DNA from: Neelides folsomi
Taxonomy: Eukaryota; Arthropoda; Collembola; Neelipleona; Neelidae
Assembly: GCA_034687125.1 (NCBI GenBank)
Contig: JAQGBZ010000414.1
Span: forward strand, 1 to 51,637
Reading direction: 5' to 3'
Length of the DNA: 51,637 nt
Shown in pieces: positions 23,601 through 34,999 of this stretch (its first letter is position 1; the number at the start of each line of letters is the position of its first letter). The translations under genes were made by a program, and so were the position numbers. The notes under the pieces were generated by a model. The model saw nothing but the letters and a program-made list of their open reading frames with translations, ran no database searches and was not told where the DNA came from.

Positions 23601-26600
23601 CAACGCAAGCAAAAGTGGAATGGGCTCCTCCTGAAAATACGAATGAACTTCGACAAAAGTACAAAGTGTACTTTGTCGAAGTTCAAGAAGAAGGAAGTGA
23701 TGTGATTCCACATGGTGATAAAGTTCTAGAAGATTTCGAGGATTTCGATGAAGATGACGACGATGATGACTATTTCCTTTCCAAGTCTGACGGAATTCAA
23801 GTTGTTACGGTTGATTCAACGGAAGCTATTCTGGATGAACTTCGTGTTTTTACGGAATACTTTGTGTGGGTTGTTGCGGTGAATGAACATGGGCCGAGTC
23901 CAAATTCTGAACAAGTGAAAATGCTGACGCTTTCTGATGCTCCTGGAGACACTCCTCATAATGTTTCAGTTGAATCGCAATCATCTACGGTATGATCCAT
24001 GGGCCATGGCCATTACTCATTTAATAAAATTCATGTTATGATTTCGAATCGAATTGCAATGCATTTTTCGTATTTTGACTATAGAGCTTGGTAGTTCGTT
24101 GGGAGCCCCCTCCTAAAGAATTTATCAATGGAGTGATCACCGGTTACAAGCTTAAATACAAGCAGAAGGGAAAAAAGAAGGCAGAGACTGTGACAACTGA
24201 TGGGAACAGCAGGTTTTTCTCTTTAAACGAATTGGAACGTGGAGCCGAATTCCAAGTGAAAATAGCTGCCCTCAACGTTAATGGGTGAGAGATGAATTTG
24301 TAATTTACGAGGTTTTTTGTCATAAATGAAGACTCAATGTGTCAACGAAATGCTAATTTGACCATCTCGTTTCCAGTTCTGGCCCATTTACAGAGTGGAT
24401 CAACGCAGCCACTTTTCATAAAGACCTTGACGAGTCTCAAGTTCCCGGTGAACCGGCTTCACTACAAGGTAATTTCTTCATCATTCCCTACATTTAATCC
24501 TAAATGTGCGAGCGTCTGGGAATTTATTTAAATTTAATGGGTTGGGATTTGTGTGTGGGCTGAACAGCACGCGCCTTGAGTGACAGCATCACAATAAGCT
24601 GGAGTCCTCCAAAGAATGCGAATACGATGGTCAGAGGATTCACAATCGGATGGGGCAAAGGAATTCCAGACGTCTACACCAAACTGGTCGATGGGAAAAG
24701 AAGAGTTTTCACCATTGATAAGCTCAGGCCTAATTCTGAATATGTCATAAGTTTGAGAGCCTTCAACAACGTTGGAGACGGCGTTCCCGTTTATGAGAAT
24801 GTCCGAACTCGTGTAACATCCGAAGAGGAAGATGAACTTGGACCATCTATGGCTCAACTCCCTCCGCCTGTTGGCTTAAGAGCTATCGTTCTCTCACCGG
24901 TTTCTGTGGTTCTTTCATGGATGGACACTTCGCTACCTAAAAGGCAGGTCGTGACTGACAATCGATATTATGTTGTTCGATATCTTCCAGCCGATGATCT
25001 TCTTAAAGCTCCAAGTCAAAAGAAGTCAATTATGAAGCTTATGAATACTACACAACTCAATGTTCTCATTGATGACTTGAAGCCAGGAACTCCATATGAA
25101 TTCAGTGTGAAGGTGGTGAAGAATCGTCATTCGTCCGAGTGGAGTTTGGATGCTCTTAATACAACATTCACGCCTCAACATTCACCTCCACAGGATTTGA
25201 CGTTGCTTGCAATTACTGGGTAATTTTAACCTCATTTGTTATATTTTAATTAAGATTAGAAAACAGATGGGAAGTGGATTAATATAATATCTATTAAATT
25301 GTAATTAAGACAGTTTAGGGACTTTCTAATTAATGTTTACTTAATTTGTAGAGAGGATGGGACATCAAGCGTAATTCTAAATTGGCAGCCTCCAGTTTCT
25401 ACCACGAATAACGATGAGATGAAGGGCTATTTGGTTTTCTATACGACCAATCCATCACTCAAAGAGTGGGTGGAAGAGCCAATTCCAGATGACGTCCTTA
25501 CCCATCGAGTACAAGGATTGACGCCGGAAACTAAGTACTTCTTTAGGATGGCAGCTAAACATTCAAAGGGCTTTGGACCGCACACAGAAATCAAATCTGT
25601 TGAGACGCCTGCAGCCAAAAACAATAATAGGGAAACGACGCCTGTTAAACCAACATCTTTTGGTATTTCCACCCACTTAAACGTGTTATTTAACAGTGGA
25701 TCTTTCAAGTTAAGTAGCAAATGTCTTAATTTTATTAATATTTTTTATAGAATATGATGAAAAGTCGAATCAAATTCTGCTCTACGTTCTTATTGCTCTT
25801 TCACTTACATTTGCTTTTGCGAGTGTATCCCTCTGCATTTATTACAAAAAGAGAGGAAGTGAACCAACTCCAAAACAGACGCCAATCAAGTAAATATTAT
25901 TTTGTCATCAATACTCATAAGTAATATGTTTTTGTAGATGCGATTTTTAAAGGGTATTTTTTAATTTGTAGGAAATGTAGAAAACCGGAACTTAAACCTC
26001 CAGACTTGTGGATTCATCATGATCAAATGGAATTAAAGAGTATTGAAAAGGGAGCTATGGGACAAAGAAGTGAAACTCCAATCACTCCTTCGACCAGAGG
26101 CTCACGGGAGTTTGGCGATCCGGAGGAAAAAATGCCGCTTCAACAATCAACTAACTCGTTGGATAAGAGAAACTTTATGAGTTCTTATATTGGTAAGTTG
26201 AAACTTGTTAGTTTTGTGTTTTTGTTTTGCTTTCCGTGTTTTTTATCATGTGTTGCATGAATTTATTATTTTGAGTAGCTGGTGATATAAGTCATAGTAG
26301 TCATTCACTTGGTCGAAGAAAGCCAAAACCCATTAAAATACCAGTGGAACCATTCTTTTTTCAAAAAGATGGTAAGTCTTCGTATCGTTTTGTCTTTGCT
26401 ATTTATGTTTTATTTATTTGCTTTATGTGTCTCAACTCTTAATTTAACTTTCATTGGGTCTTAATGGCTATTTAAAAAATTGTAGTTGGAGGAGGAGGAG
26501 AATTGGCAAGAAATCCAACATTCAGTCGAAATAGTCAAATCCAGTCACAATTCCGAGATGTTTCAGATGGCCATAAAACTTATGAAAGTATGCAAAGTGG

Positions 26601-27179
26601 TTCTTCAAACGCCTCAAGTCAACACAATCTTGCTCCCAATATTCAATACAGGTAAAACTGATAATAATTACATAATTTGAATTTATTTATTTTTCATGCT
26701 AAATAATTAATAATATAGCGCAACGTCTGATTATGGGACGACTTCTGGTGGAAGTACTCTTGGAACATTGGGAAGGAGAACGGGTGGAAACCTCAAGAGT
26801 TTTGCCGTTCCAATTCCACCATCAACTCCACATAATAAAGGTGAACTTACTTTATGATTTATTTCATAAAATAGATTTATTTTCTATATTTCAACAATAA
26901 AAATGCTCAATGTTGACAATTGCTTTTATAGTAAATATCCGTCCAACGACATCAAGCTCAGCACTTCCTACGGGAATTCCAGCTTCACCTGTTAAAAGGA
27001 TTTCGACGTCTCATATGCCACCTCCGCCATTTCCCTCCTTAAGTCCACGGAGTTACTGTTCCGACGATCCACAGCTTCAGAAATGCTACAGCACTGAAGA
27101 ACTCTCACAAGAGATATCCAACCTTGAGGGTCTCATGAAGGATTTGAACGCCATTACTGCCAGTGAATTCCAGTGTTGA
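20659..27179 (+). CDS. fra: Netrin receptor of the DCC/neogenin/frazzled family
   Basis: Exons: 20659-20728, 20819-20981, 21218-21244, 21428-21573, 21659-21943, 22066-22210, 22295-22437, 22520-22668, 22757-22883, 23157-23989, 24085-24284, 24377-24468, 24568-25219, 25352-25662, 25751-25889, 25972-26192, 26279-26371, 26486-26651, 26719-26840, 26932-27179; 4332 nt, 1443 aa, close to vertebrate DCC in length. An in-frame TGA lies just upstream of the ATG. Order: signal peptide (1-23), four Ig domains (about 28-418, each with the Cys/Trp/DxGxYxC pattern), an acidic linker, six FN3 domains (about 455-1105), TM helix (about 1122-1146), and a cytoplasmic tail with P1 (PPDLWIHHDQMELK) and a C-terminal P3 helix (NLEGLMKDLNAITASEF). 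The family binds netrin and guides axons and migrating cells; P3 mediates receptor self-association. Odd points: a 27-nt microexon in Ig1 and an Asp-rich insertion in FN3-2. Confidence 0.95.
21218..21244 (+). other. 27-nt in-frame microexon in the netrin receptor Ig1 domain
   Basis: Bounded by CACGCAG and gtgtgc, it encodes PDDPDYFG plus parts of flanking codons. Both neighbouring exons join in phase with or without it (27 = 9 codons), so it is a candidate cassette exon. It falls in the loop before the SILANGSLHI strand of Ig1, where other family members are shorter. Confidence 0.6.
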
Positions 27180-30100
27180 TGTTTCATACATGCTCATTTT
27201 GAACAAGTCATTTTTAACCTTTTAATACTTCTTTTACTACAAATCAAGTTTTACAAATTTGGAGCCTGAAATGGGTTCTAGAATATTACAATATAATACA
27301 ACTTTGCATTTTTGCATCATTGCATTTCGAGATTTTTGGAGCGATGGGGCTCTCTGTAAAAAGTATATTCCTGCAATCGCTCGTTCATCTCTGCCAATTT
27401 TTCTACTCTCTATAATGTATCTGTATATTATAGGTAGGATATTATCTATTTAATATTCCGTTATACAGCCGTAGATTAACATCATTTAGCCGGGTCTTAT
27501 TAATTTATATTTACCTTTCATATGCCGGCCAATTGATAATGCAACCCTATGTACTTTGTACTCTTGTACTACTAACTACTTTGAATCTCTCATAACTTAT
27601 GAACTTTAAATGTAATTTTAATATTCATATGTGAGTTGTGAATTTATGTGTTATGTAAGTTAAGAAAGTGGTTTTGAAAAATAATCTAAGGAATGCAAAT
27701 GTAACACATTGTGCAGATTCAATACGGTTGTGTTGTAAATTTTGTACTATTTTATGAAAAGAGGGGTTTGAATACGGGAATGCAATTTTTGTGCCATTTT
27801 TATTCAATACTTTTATGGTTTAAACATTTTTAAGACTACTCATGAGTTATAAACTTGTTGAATTGCCATCAAGCGTGGATTTTAATATGAAGTATTTGTT
27901 AATTATTTTATGTAAACATAATAGTATTTTCATCAACTTTGAGCTTTTAATTTATTGAACTGTATTAATTTTTAACAACGAACACGCAGCGTTACAAGTA
28001 TTTTTAATTTTACAATTTTGTATAAATTGTTTTACTTTTAAATTACGATCATTTAACTGAGAATAAAACGATAGACTGAAGTAAAATGTAAATAAGCATT
28101 TAAGCAAGCAAACTCACTACAAAAACTTAATACAAACTCTAAATGTTCAACTTTGTTAGAAAGTAGTTTTACGTTGGTTTTACCTACAATAGAATTTACA
28201 AGTTAGAATGTTTGTATTTAACAATGGAGTGTCGTCTGCTGTGAGCTTTATTTAAAACTTTCGTAACTACATTGATGAATGTACACATTATCCTACTAAT
28301 TAAATCTTATTAAATTAATAAAATGAGCTGACAGCTAATGTGAACATTAAGAACTTTAATTTCATTTGGTGGTAAGGATATTAAGAGGAAGTCGAAGCTG
28401 TTGCTTCTCTCATGAGACATTGTGATTAAAATTAATGGGGGTATAGGTGAAGGCATACTTATATAGTCTGTTCTGTTGTGTAACGGTGAGACTGCAGCCC
28501 CTAGCTTTCATTCGACCTTCCAATGTCCAATCTATTCTCTCCCCATCTCCGCCACCATTTATTCATCAATGCATCTTCATTCATCAAGTTGCTCAATAAT
28601 GATCTGCGGGGTTTTTTAATGCATTTTACTCAACTATGTAATATGCCCAGGTAGATAATAACTACCATGTAATACTTGTACAGAGTTGATCTATCCACTG
28701 GTTAGATCATTCTGGAGAATAATTTACAAAGGTATATTACATTATGGAGACTTGATTTTCCCTTTGCTTCCAATTATCTTTCCTTCTTTCATGCAGATAA
28801 GTTTACTTTAAATATTTTTTTATCGAAATGGCCATCTTTAATGGGACTGATGAATCATATGAGATGTTTTAGTTAAATTTAATATTCATTCCAACTAATT
28901 TAAAATTTAGCACTTTTCATGTCTATAGGCATATAAGAAAGGGTAGATAATATATGCAAGAGTTTGGGTGAAGTGACACTCTTCAATTTTTCTAAAAAAA
29001 GTTGTATTAAAAGATAAAACGTTTTATACCTCGTTCTGCAGACGAGAGAAGAAACACGGAATATAATTTTGTAAAGTAATTGGACTCGACGAGGTATTTA
29101 TTCAACTCTTGTATTAAATTCGCGAAAAGCATATAAGGGAACAATGTTACTCTGTACATTAAAAAAGTAAATACGAGTAAATATTATGAACACACAGTAT
29201 TTCTTTGCACAAAGTATAAACCTTACAATTGAGAAATGTTTTAAGAACTCTCATTGCCACCGCACGTGTAATTTGCTACTTCATTATTCAATATTATGAA
29301 TTGCCTATTCAGTTTTTACCCGTCCCAAGGCAGCTTCCTCTTGTCTTTGAATGGCGCCGTCTCCTCATCAAATCGTTGATCTACAAATCTTAGTAATTTC
29401 ATCATTGACCTTATTTTTATTTAAAGGAGTTTATCAAAATTTTATTCGCTCAATAGTTCAAATTGAAGTCTTGAATTACATTTTGTATTTGAATATAGAA
29501 GTTATATTATAATATACCCATGATCCATGATAAAATAAAATATTAAATTATTTTAAATAAGTACATATACAATATTCAACAGATTGAACGCAGACATGAT
29601 TTGATCGACCAATGCATGCAATGTATAGCACTATTCATGTATTAAAATACTGTATCTTATATCTCTACTCGTATATTAATTTATAGGCTAACACAGCCAG
29701 CTTTAAAAGAAAATTCTTAATTTGTTTAAGCAATGTAATAAACAACTCATTAATTGCCAATCATTCAGAATAAATAGATTTATAACACAGGAAGAAAGAA
29801 TGGGAAGGGAAAACCATCTATAACTACAACTAAAACATCAGCAGTGTAGATTTTGAACACAAGCGAGATGTAGGCATTGATGTCAAAGATGGAAAGGAGG
29901 TAGTCAATCTTGATTGGAAGGAGAAACTGCTCCAAAAATACCTGAATTAATATCAATAATATAATAATAATAGGTGAATTTAATCCGGGGCGTCTGATTG
30001 TCGCCGCTGTGAGAATGATCCGCTTCCGCATCAAGTTTGCCTTTATTTACCCTCTGAGTTAAAAGAGTCTTGATAGGAGGTGAGGCGCCGAAGGCGAAAC
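27180..30100. other. Netrin receptor 3' UTR and intergenic DNA
   Basis: AT-rich and free of plausible exons. AATAAA at 28062-28067 could end a 3' UTR of about 900 nt. The ORFs at 27259-27453 and 27625-27807 have random-looking composition. Nothing else is recognised. Confidence 0.45.
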
Positions 30101-31450
30101 TGCAGATCCTCGTCTCCGTGGTCAAGAGGAAGGGGAGTGTGTGAGTCAAGACTGACGTAAGTCCGCATGCCACATGCTGCTAATGACTTGTATTCCTCAG
30201 CCTCAATGTCCGAACATGATATTAACTATCTTTTCATCCTCGTCCTTTTGTTTTATTCCTCGCCTCTCGCAAAAGACCCAGAGCTCATGCAAATGTATCT
30301 CAGAAGGGGTCATTCACAATCCGCAATAAATAAATTGCGAATCTCCTTTACTATACCTATCTGTATATTCCATAGTTAGAACCGAATTGATTGTTCCCGA
30401 GAAACCCGACTAGGCCGCTTTGGCGTGAATGTGCGGAGGAGGAAGATGCTGGAACCTTATGTAAGAGCGGGAACAGGTTCGGAGGAGGAAGTTTGGTAAT
30501 TGGGACGACGAGGGGATGGGTTAAGTTAGGGTGTCTCGCTTGGTATGCAGGAGGAGCATCAGCAGAGGTGAGAGTGGATCGTATGCATGTCGAGCGAAAG
30601 AAGTCGGCGCCACTACGGCACAAGGTCGAGTAGGCGCCAGGCCAAACACGATGTGCATCTCTCGGCCGGTCCGCTGGGAGCCAAGAAGATCCTCTGTCAC
30701 CTCTCCTAGTCTCCCTTCTGCCTCCTGAGTAGGATGCAGTCGAGACGAGGAATTCGCACAAACACCATCCAAAGACTACAGTGGAACCAACAGCGCCCGG
30801 ACCCCTCCCACTCCCGAGCCCCTATTTTTATCCAGGAACGGCCCGCTATTCTCATCCTTCACTCTCACTCCGGCCCACTCCCATTCATAGAAGAGGCCTA
30901 TAAAAAGATCACGACCGCCACTCGGCCAAACTCCTCACTTCAACTGAGCAGAGTAATTGAAGCGAAAATGGGATTCCGCAAGGTTATAAATAGGAAGTTC
31001 CCATTCATCCTCTTCTCCTTCCATTCTCGTCCTCGTCGATCTCCGTTCGCTCCGGACCGGCTCGGCATTCTTCCATTGGACCCGGGAAGGTGAGTGGCCA
31101 AGAACAGGAGCCCGAGGATTCGTGTGTTCTATGTGTGTGTGTGGGGATGCTACCTGGGTGAGATTATTATTAATCCAGTCGCGAGCTCACATGGAGGTTC
31201 TCTCCTTCCACGGCTGCAGTCCGTGGAAATTCCTCGAAAGACCAAGGTTGCCTTCACCGGCTCCCCCCTTCCATACAATGGCGAATCTAAACACTCCGAG
31301 GTGTATCGTATAAAAATATGCGGCCAGGAAACAAAGTCAGTTGGACGAGGGGCGCTGAGCCGCGGACGCTCCTCTGCCGCAGCGGTGAAATAGCCTCTCC
31401 TAGGCTTTGTCTCTGAAATTATATCAGACATTGCTTACGAGGGGATTCCT
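30100..31450 (+). promoter_or_regulatory. GC-rich promoter-like island with TATA box and first-exon candidate
   Basis: A GC-rich block in an AT-rich desert. It has a TATAAAA box at 30900, a possible start about 35 bp downstream in CTCACTTC, a second TATAAATA near 30985, an ATG at 30968, and a strong donor (GGGAAG/gtgagt) at 31093. This is the pattern of a first exon on the plus strand, with or without a short coding part starting MGFRKVINRKFPF. No downstream exon could be linked to it. Overlapping ORFs on both strands reflect high GC rather than genes. Confidence 0.35.
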
Positions 31451-34130
31451 TTGCCGCTGTGACGGATCGACATCTCACATCATCTTCACCACCGGCTTCT
31501 AACTCTCCCCGCCCGAGCAGAAGAAGGTATGCAAATAATAGAGAATAATAAAATTAATAATCCTTCCACCGCGAGCTGTTCGCAGAAATCTACATCATTT
31601 TCCCCTATTAGTCACAAGTCTCACAAGGGGTTGGTGGAAGAACACATCAATTCGTGAATCAGCGGTGGTAAGACTAAAATAGATTACACTCATGATAAAG
31701 AGTGAGAGAGAGAAAAAAAGAGTTATTATCAATTCAGACATTCTTCAATTTCTTTCAGCTATTTTTCGCTCTCACCCGAGATAAGTTTAATAACGCCGTT
31801 GAAGTTCCCCTCAAAGGGATTCAATTGAGCTGTTTTGAATACCTTGTATTATTCCATTGGGAATAGGTATGATAAAGGGAGATGTTGATTAAAAGGTATT
31901 TGTAGCATTGTTGAGAGTGGTGAGAGAGTGTTGGATGAATTTGATACTAGGACCATAGGACCCCTGATGAACCCACCTCTTATAACTTATCTCTATCACC
32001 ACCCTTCCTCCTTTCTTGAGAGGAGGCGAACCCGGATCTGCAAGTTTCCAAGTTTCTTTCAGTTCAAGAGGTGTTTGAGATGATAAATACGATTAGTTCC
32101 CCGGCGACTGCTGCAGAAAACAGTTTTTATTCGAGGAGCAAGGAAGGTGGGTGAGGAAGATGATGGGGAATTTCCCCCCGTTTTGAAACGGATGGGGAGA
32201 TCCAGAACACATTCTATTCTTAATGTGGGTAATTGTTCTCGACTCATCATCATCATCATTATGCTGAAGGAGTTGGAGGAAAATGAGTGTCAGGAGTTGG
32301 GCTATTTGGCTGCACGAGAGGAATTGCCCGTCTTCCTCCCGTTCCACTCCATGTCTTTTAATTCAATCTTCCATCCTCCTACACACACGGGGCTATTATG
32401 AGTTAATGCACTTAAACCAAATGTCTCCTCCTCACTCCAAAGTCATATTTTCCTGGCCCCTTTATTGCCCTATTTTTATGGGTGCGCTCTTATTCACCTC
32501 CTCCTTTCAATTCGCCTATTAGCCCAAGTGTTGGGAGCGACTTGATTGAGGACTCTGACGGGAAAAGCCTTTTTTACCCAATTGTGGGTTTTGAAAGACT
32601 TTGACCTTTAATGCCAAAAACTAATAAGCCCTTCATTACCTCTATTGCACAATATCCGAAGAGATAATAGAAGGAAGTCAGAGTTTACTGTGTGGGGATA
32701 CATGGGGAATGGAAATCCTTCGGACCGAGAAATGAGTTCTACATTAATTTTAATTCCCAATTCTCTAATGACCGCTGAACGAGTCGTTGCCCTTTGTGGT
32801 TTTGTTTTTTCCACATTTCTAACCCTTCGAGTCATTTAGATTATGATATAAAAAATAAAGACGGATAAATCCTCGTGTTAGAACTTTTCAAATGTGCATT
32901 TGTGGGTTCTATTAGGTGTAATAGGTGTATGCATTGTATCCTATGTATCTAATTTACTCATTCAACTCATCATAGATATCATTATAGTAATTGTACGGGT
33001 AAAGTATGACTGTATTACTATATGTAAAAGTATTTGTACAATTTCTTATTACATAAAAGTATACCATATAACGATGTAGTATATTTTTCAAACCTGTGTG
33101 AATTTAAGAGATAATGTCATGAGTGCTTGAAAAATGGAAATTTAGCTTTATATCATGTAGCATTGTTGAAATTGTGCAATAAATAAAATTCATTTATTAG
33201 AATTTGGAATTCTTACTAATTCAAATGCCGTTCTACCTTCAGGCATAAACACACTCTGTAATTTAATGATTAAAAGTAATTAAAACCAATTTCAGACATT
33301 CTTGTGGTTTATGAATTATAATAATTTATGATAAAATAATAATTTTTAAAAAATGTTCCAATAAACATCATATTTTTACGTCTAAATTATAATTTATTCA
33401 ACGGATTCATACATTCAGATTCTGATTTAAATGAAGAGATCATAATACCGCTTGTGGTATGCAGTATGCAACATCGAAAAATAATGTGAAAACCGTTTGC
33501 GTTTTACGTTCAACATATTTAAATTCCATCTCAAATCCGATCTTACTTCTTAAATAGTAGTATTTAAATAAATTAAAATAAACTATATAAATAAACCATA
33601 TTTTATTCGAATTTTTATTATATTGTTTACGCCTTCCTTTACTTTTATCGTATAAATACTCTATGTTTTTTAACAATAATTTTAAACAATTTATTATGAA
33701 TAAATCTATGTATTTTAATATTTACTCTTTAAAATTTAATAACATTAACTCAAAAAAATAACATCCATTGCAAAATAAAATATGATAAAATGATAGAAAA
33801 ATCGGCATTAAATCAAAGTCAGAGATTATTGACAAAATAATTTTTTATTATTTGTATACAAGGTATGTATACCTAATAAAATATTACATAAAATTGTACT
33901 TTTATTATATAATTATATATTTTATACATGGAATTTATCCTTGTATAAATGATGCAAACGTAAAATTTAATGTTTTGACTAGCATTATTTTTCTTGCATT
34001 ATTAAAATATTTCGTCACTAATTATTAATGACTTTTTCTTTAGTCTTTCTTGGTGGTTCCGTTACGTAAGTAAGTTCGTTTAAGTAATACCTTAAATAAA
34101 ATTATTAAATTAAGTTAATACATTATTATT
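31451..34130. other. Intergenic or long-intron DNA, nothing recognised
   Basis: AT-rich beyond 32.8 kb, mixed before. No ORF has family resemblance, and no inverted repeat or RNA gene was recognised. If the island at about 30.9 kb is a first exon, this is part of its intron. Confidence 0.4.
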
Positions 34131-34719
34131 TTATATATCAGTAGCTATATTGTGAAAAGAGCATGTTGAATACCAATTTGGAGCGTCTTCGCAATCGACA
34201 TTGTAGTTCCAATCACATACCCTTGTACAAAGTTAAAAGGTTAAATTTAATTTTAAACATTATAATTTTTATCGATGGGATACATTCTCAATTTGACTAA
34301 CCTGTACTGCTGGTTGAATGAAGTCCTATTTCCACACATGTGAGGAATTCTGTACATTTCATTTAAATTTTAATACATTATTAAATAATTTAATATGACA
34401 TTGAAAAGTGAATGCTGTCAAATAATACATAAAATTAAGATAAAAGAATTTTATTATTATAATAATATGATAAAGAATATAAAAAATGGTTAGGTATAAA
34501 ATATCTGTAATTGTAATAAAGCTTAGAATTCTTACCTTCGATTATTAATACACATATGAAAGATTCTACAGTCATAATCTGTATCGGCGTAAAACCTTAA
34601 TAGTGAAAATAAATATCATCCTCATGTCATGAAAAACAATTTATTAAGAATTACCCAATAGGTCGATCTCTGCAGTTAAACTTAAAGGAAATCCGAGAAA
34701 GTTCATCTCCCCTTTTCAT
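34131..34719 (-). CDS. Small protein with one chitin-binding (peritrophin-A, ChtBD2) domain, 5' end not found
   Basis: Exons in transcript order: 34719-34655, 34595-34536, 34349-34302, 34221-34131, all in phase, stop TAA at 34131-34133. The visible part is 87 residues. Six cysteines (16, 31, 37, 47, 60, 68) have spacing 14-5-9-12-7, matching ChtBD2, with the family motifs GFYAD, FHMC and VCDWNYNVDC; one extra Cys78 follows. ChtBD2 domains bind chitin in cuticle, peritrophic or tracheal matrix. The first visible codon is ATG but lies directly after an acceptor (TTTAG), and there is no signal peptide, so a leader exon upstream (higher coordinates) is expected. These exons are all shorter than 100 nt, so ORF length alone would miss the gene. 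Confidence 0.7.
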
Positions 34720-34792
34720 CTAAAGCAAAATATTGAAGGGTGAAGATTGACAAAAAGATTGTTGAGTGAGAAGGGGAATAAATAAATATCTG

Positions 34793-34999
34793 ATGTTACA
34801 AACCCTTCTGAGAAGAGCCGGGAAGGAAAGAGCCGAAACAGCGGTGAAGAATATCCACAATACCCACCAACCGCCAATCTTCATGTCTCAATCGGATGAG
34901 TTGGAAAGGAAGCTGAGGAAGAGTAACGTTGAAGCACTTTATGAATTGAAGAGGCTCCCCAATGAGATCTTCGATCACCTCCCTGCGAGCGTCTTCTGA
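34793..34999 (+). CDS. Unrecognised 68-codon ORF, possibly part of a gene
   Basis: ATG at 34793 to TGA at 34999. The charged, helix-prone C-terminal half (around ELERKLRKSNVEALYELKRL) has more protein-like composition than nearby ORFs. There is no family match, no promoter or splice partner, and it begins just upstream of the minus-strand ChtBD2 gene. It may be chance. Confidence 0.2.
   Translation: MLQTLLRRAGKERAETAVKNIHNTHQPPIFMSQSDELERKLRKSNVEALYELKRLPNEIFDHLPASVF

Noticed and set aside
29780..30173. Minus-strand ORFs of 84 and 89 codons
   Set aside because: They overlap in different frames, and neither resembles a known domain; the donor-like site inside is not matched by any downstream exon.
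30357..30772. Overlapping ORFs of 80-134 codons on both strands in the GC-rich island
   Set aside because: High GC removes stops in several frames at once; none has protein-like features or splice support.
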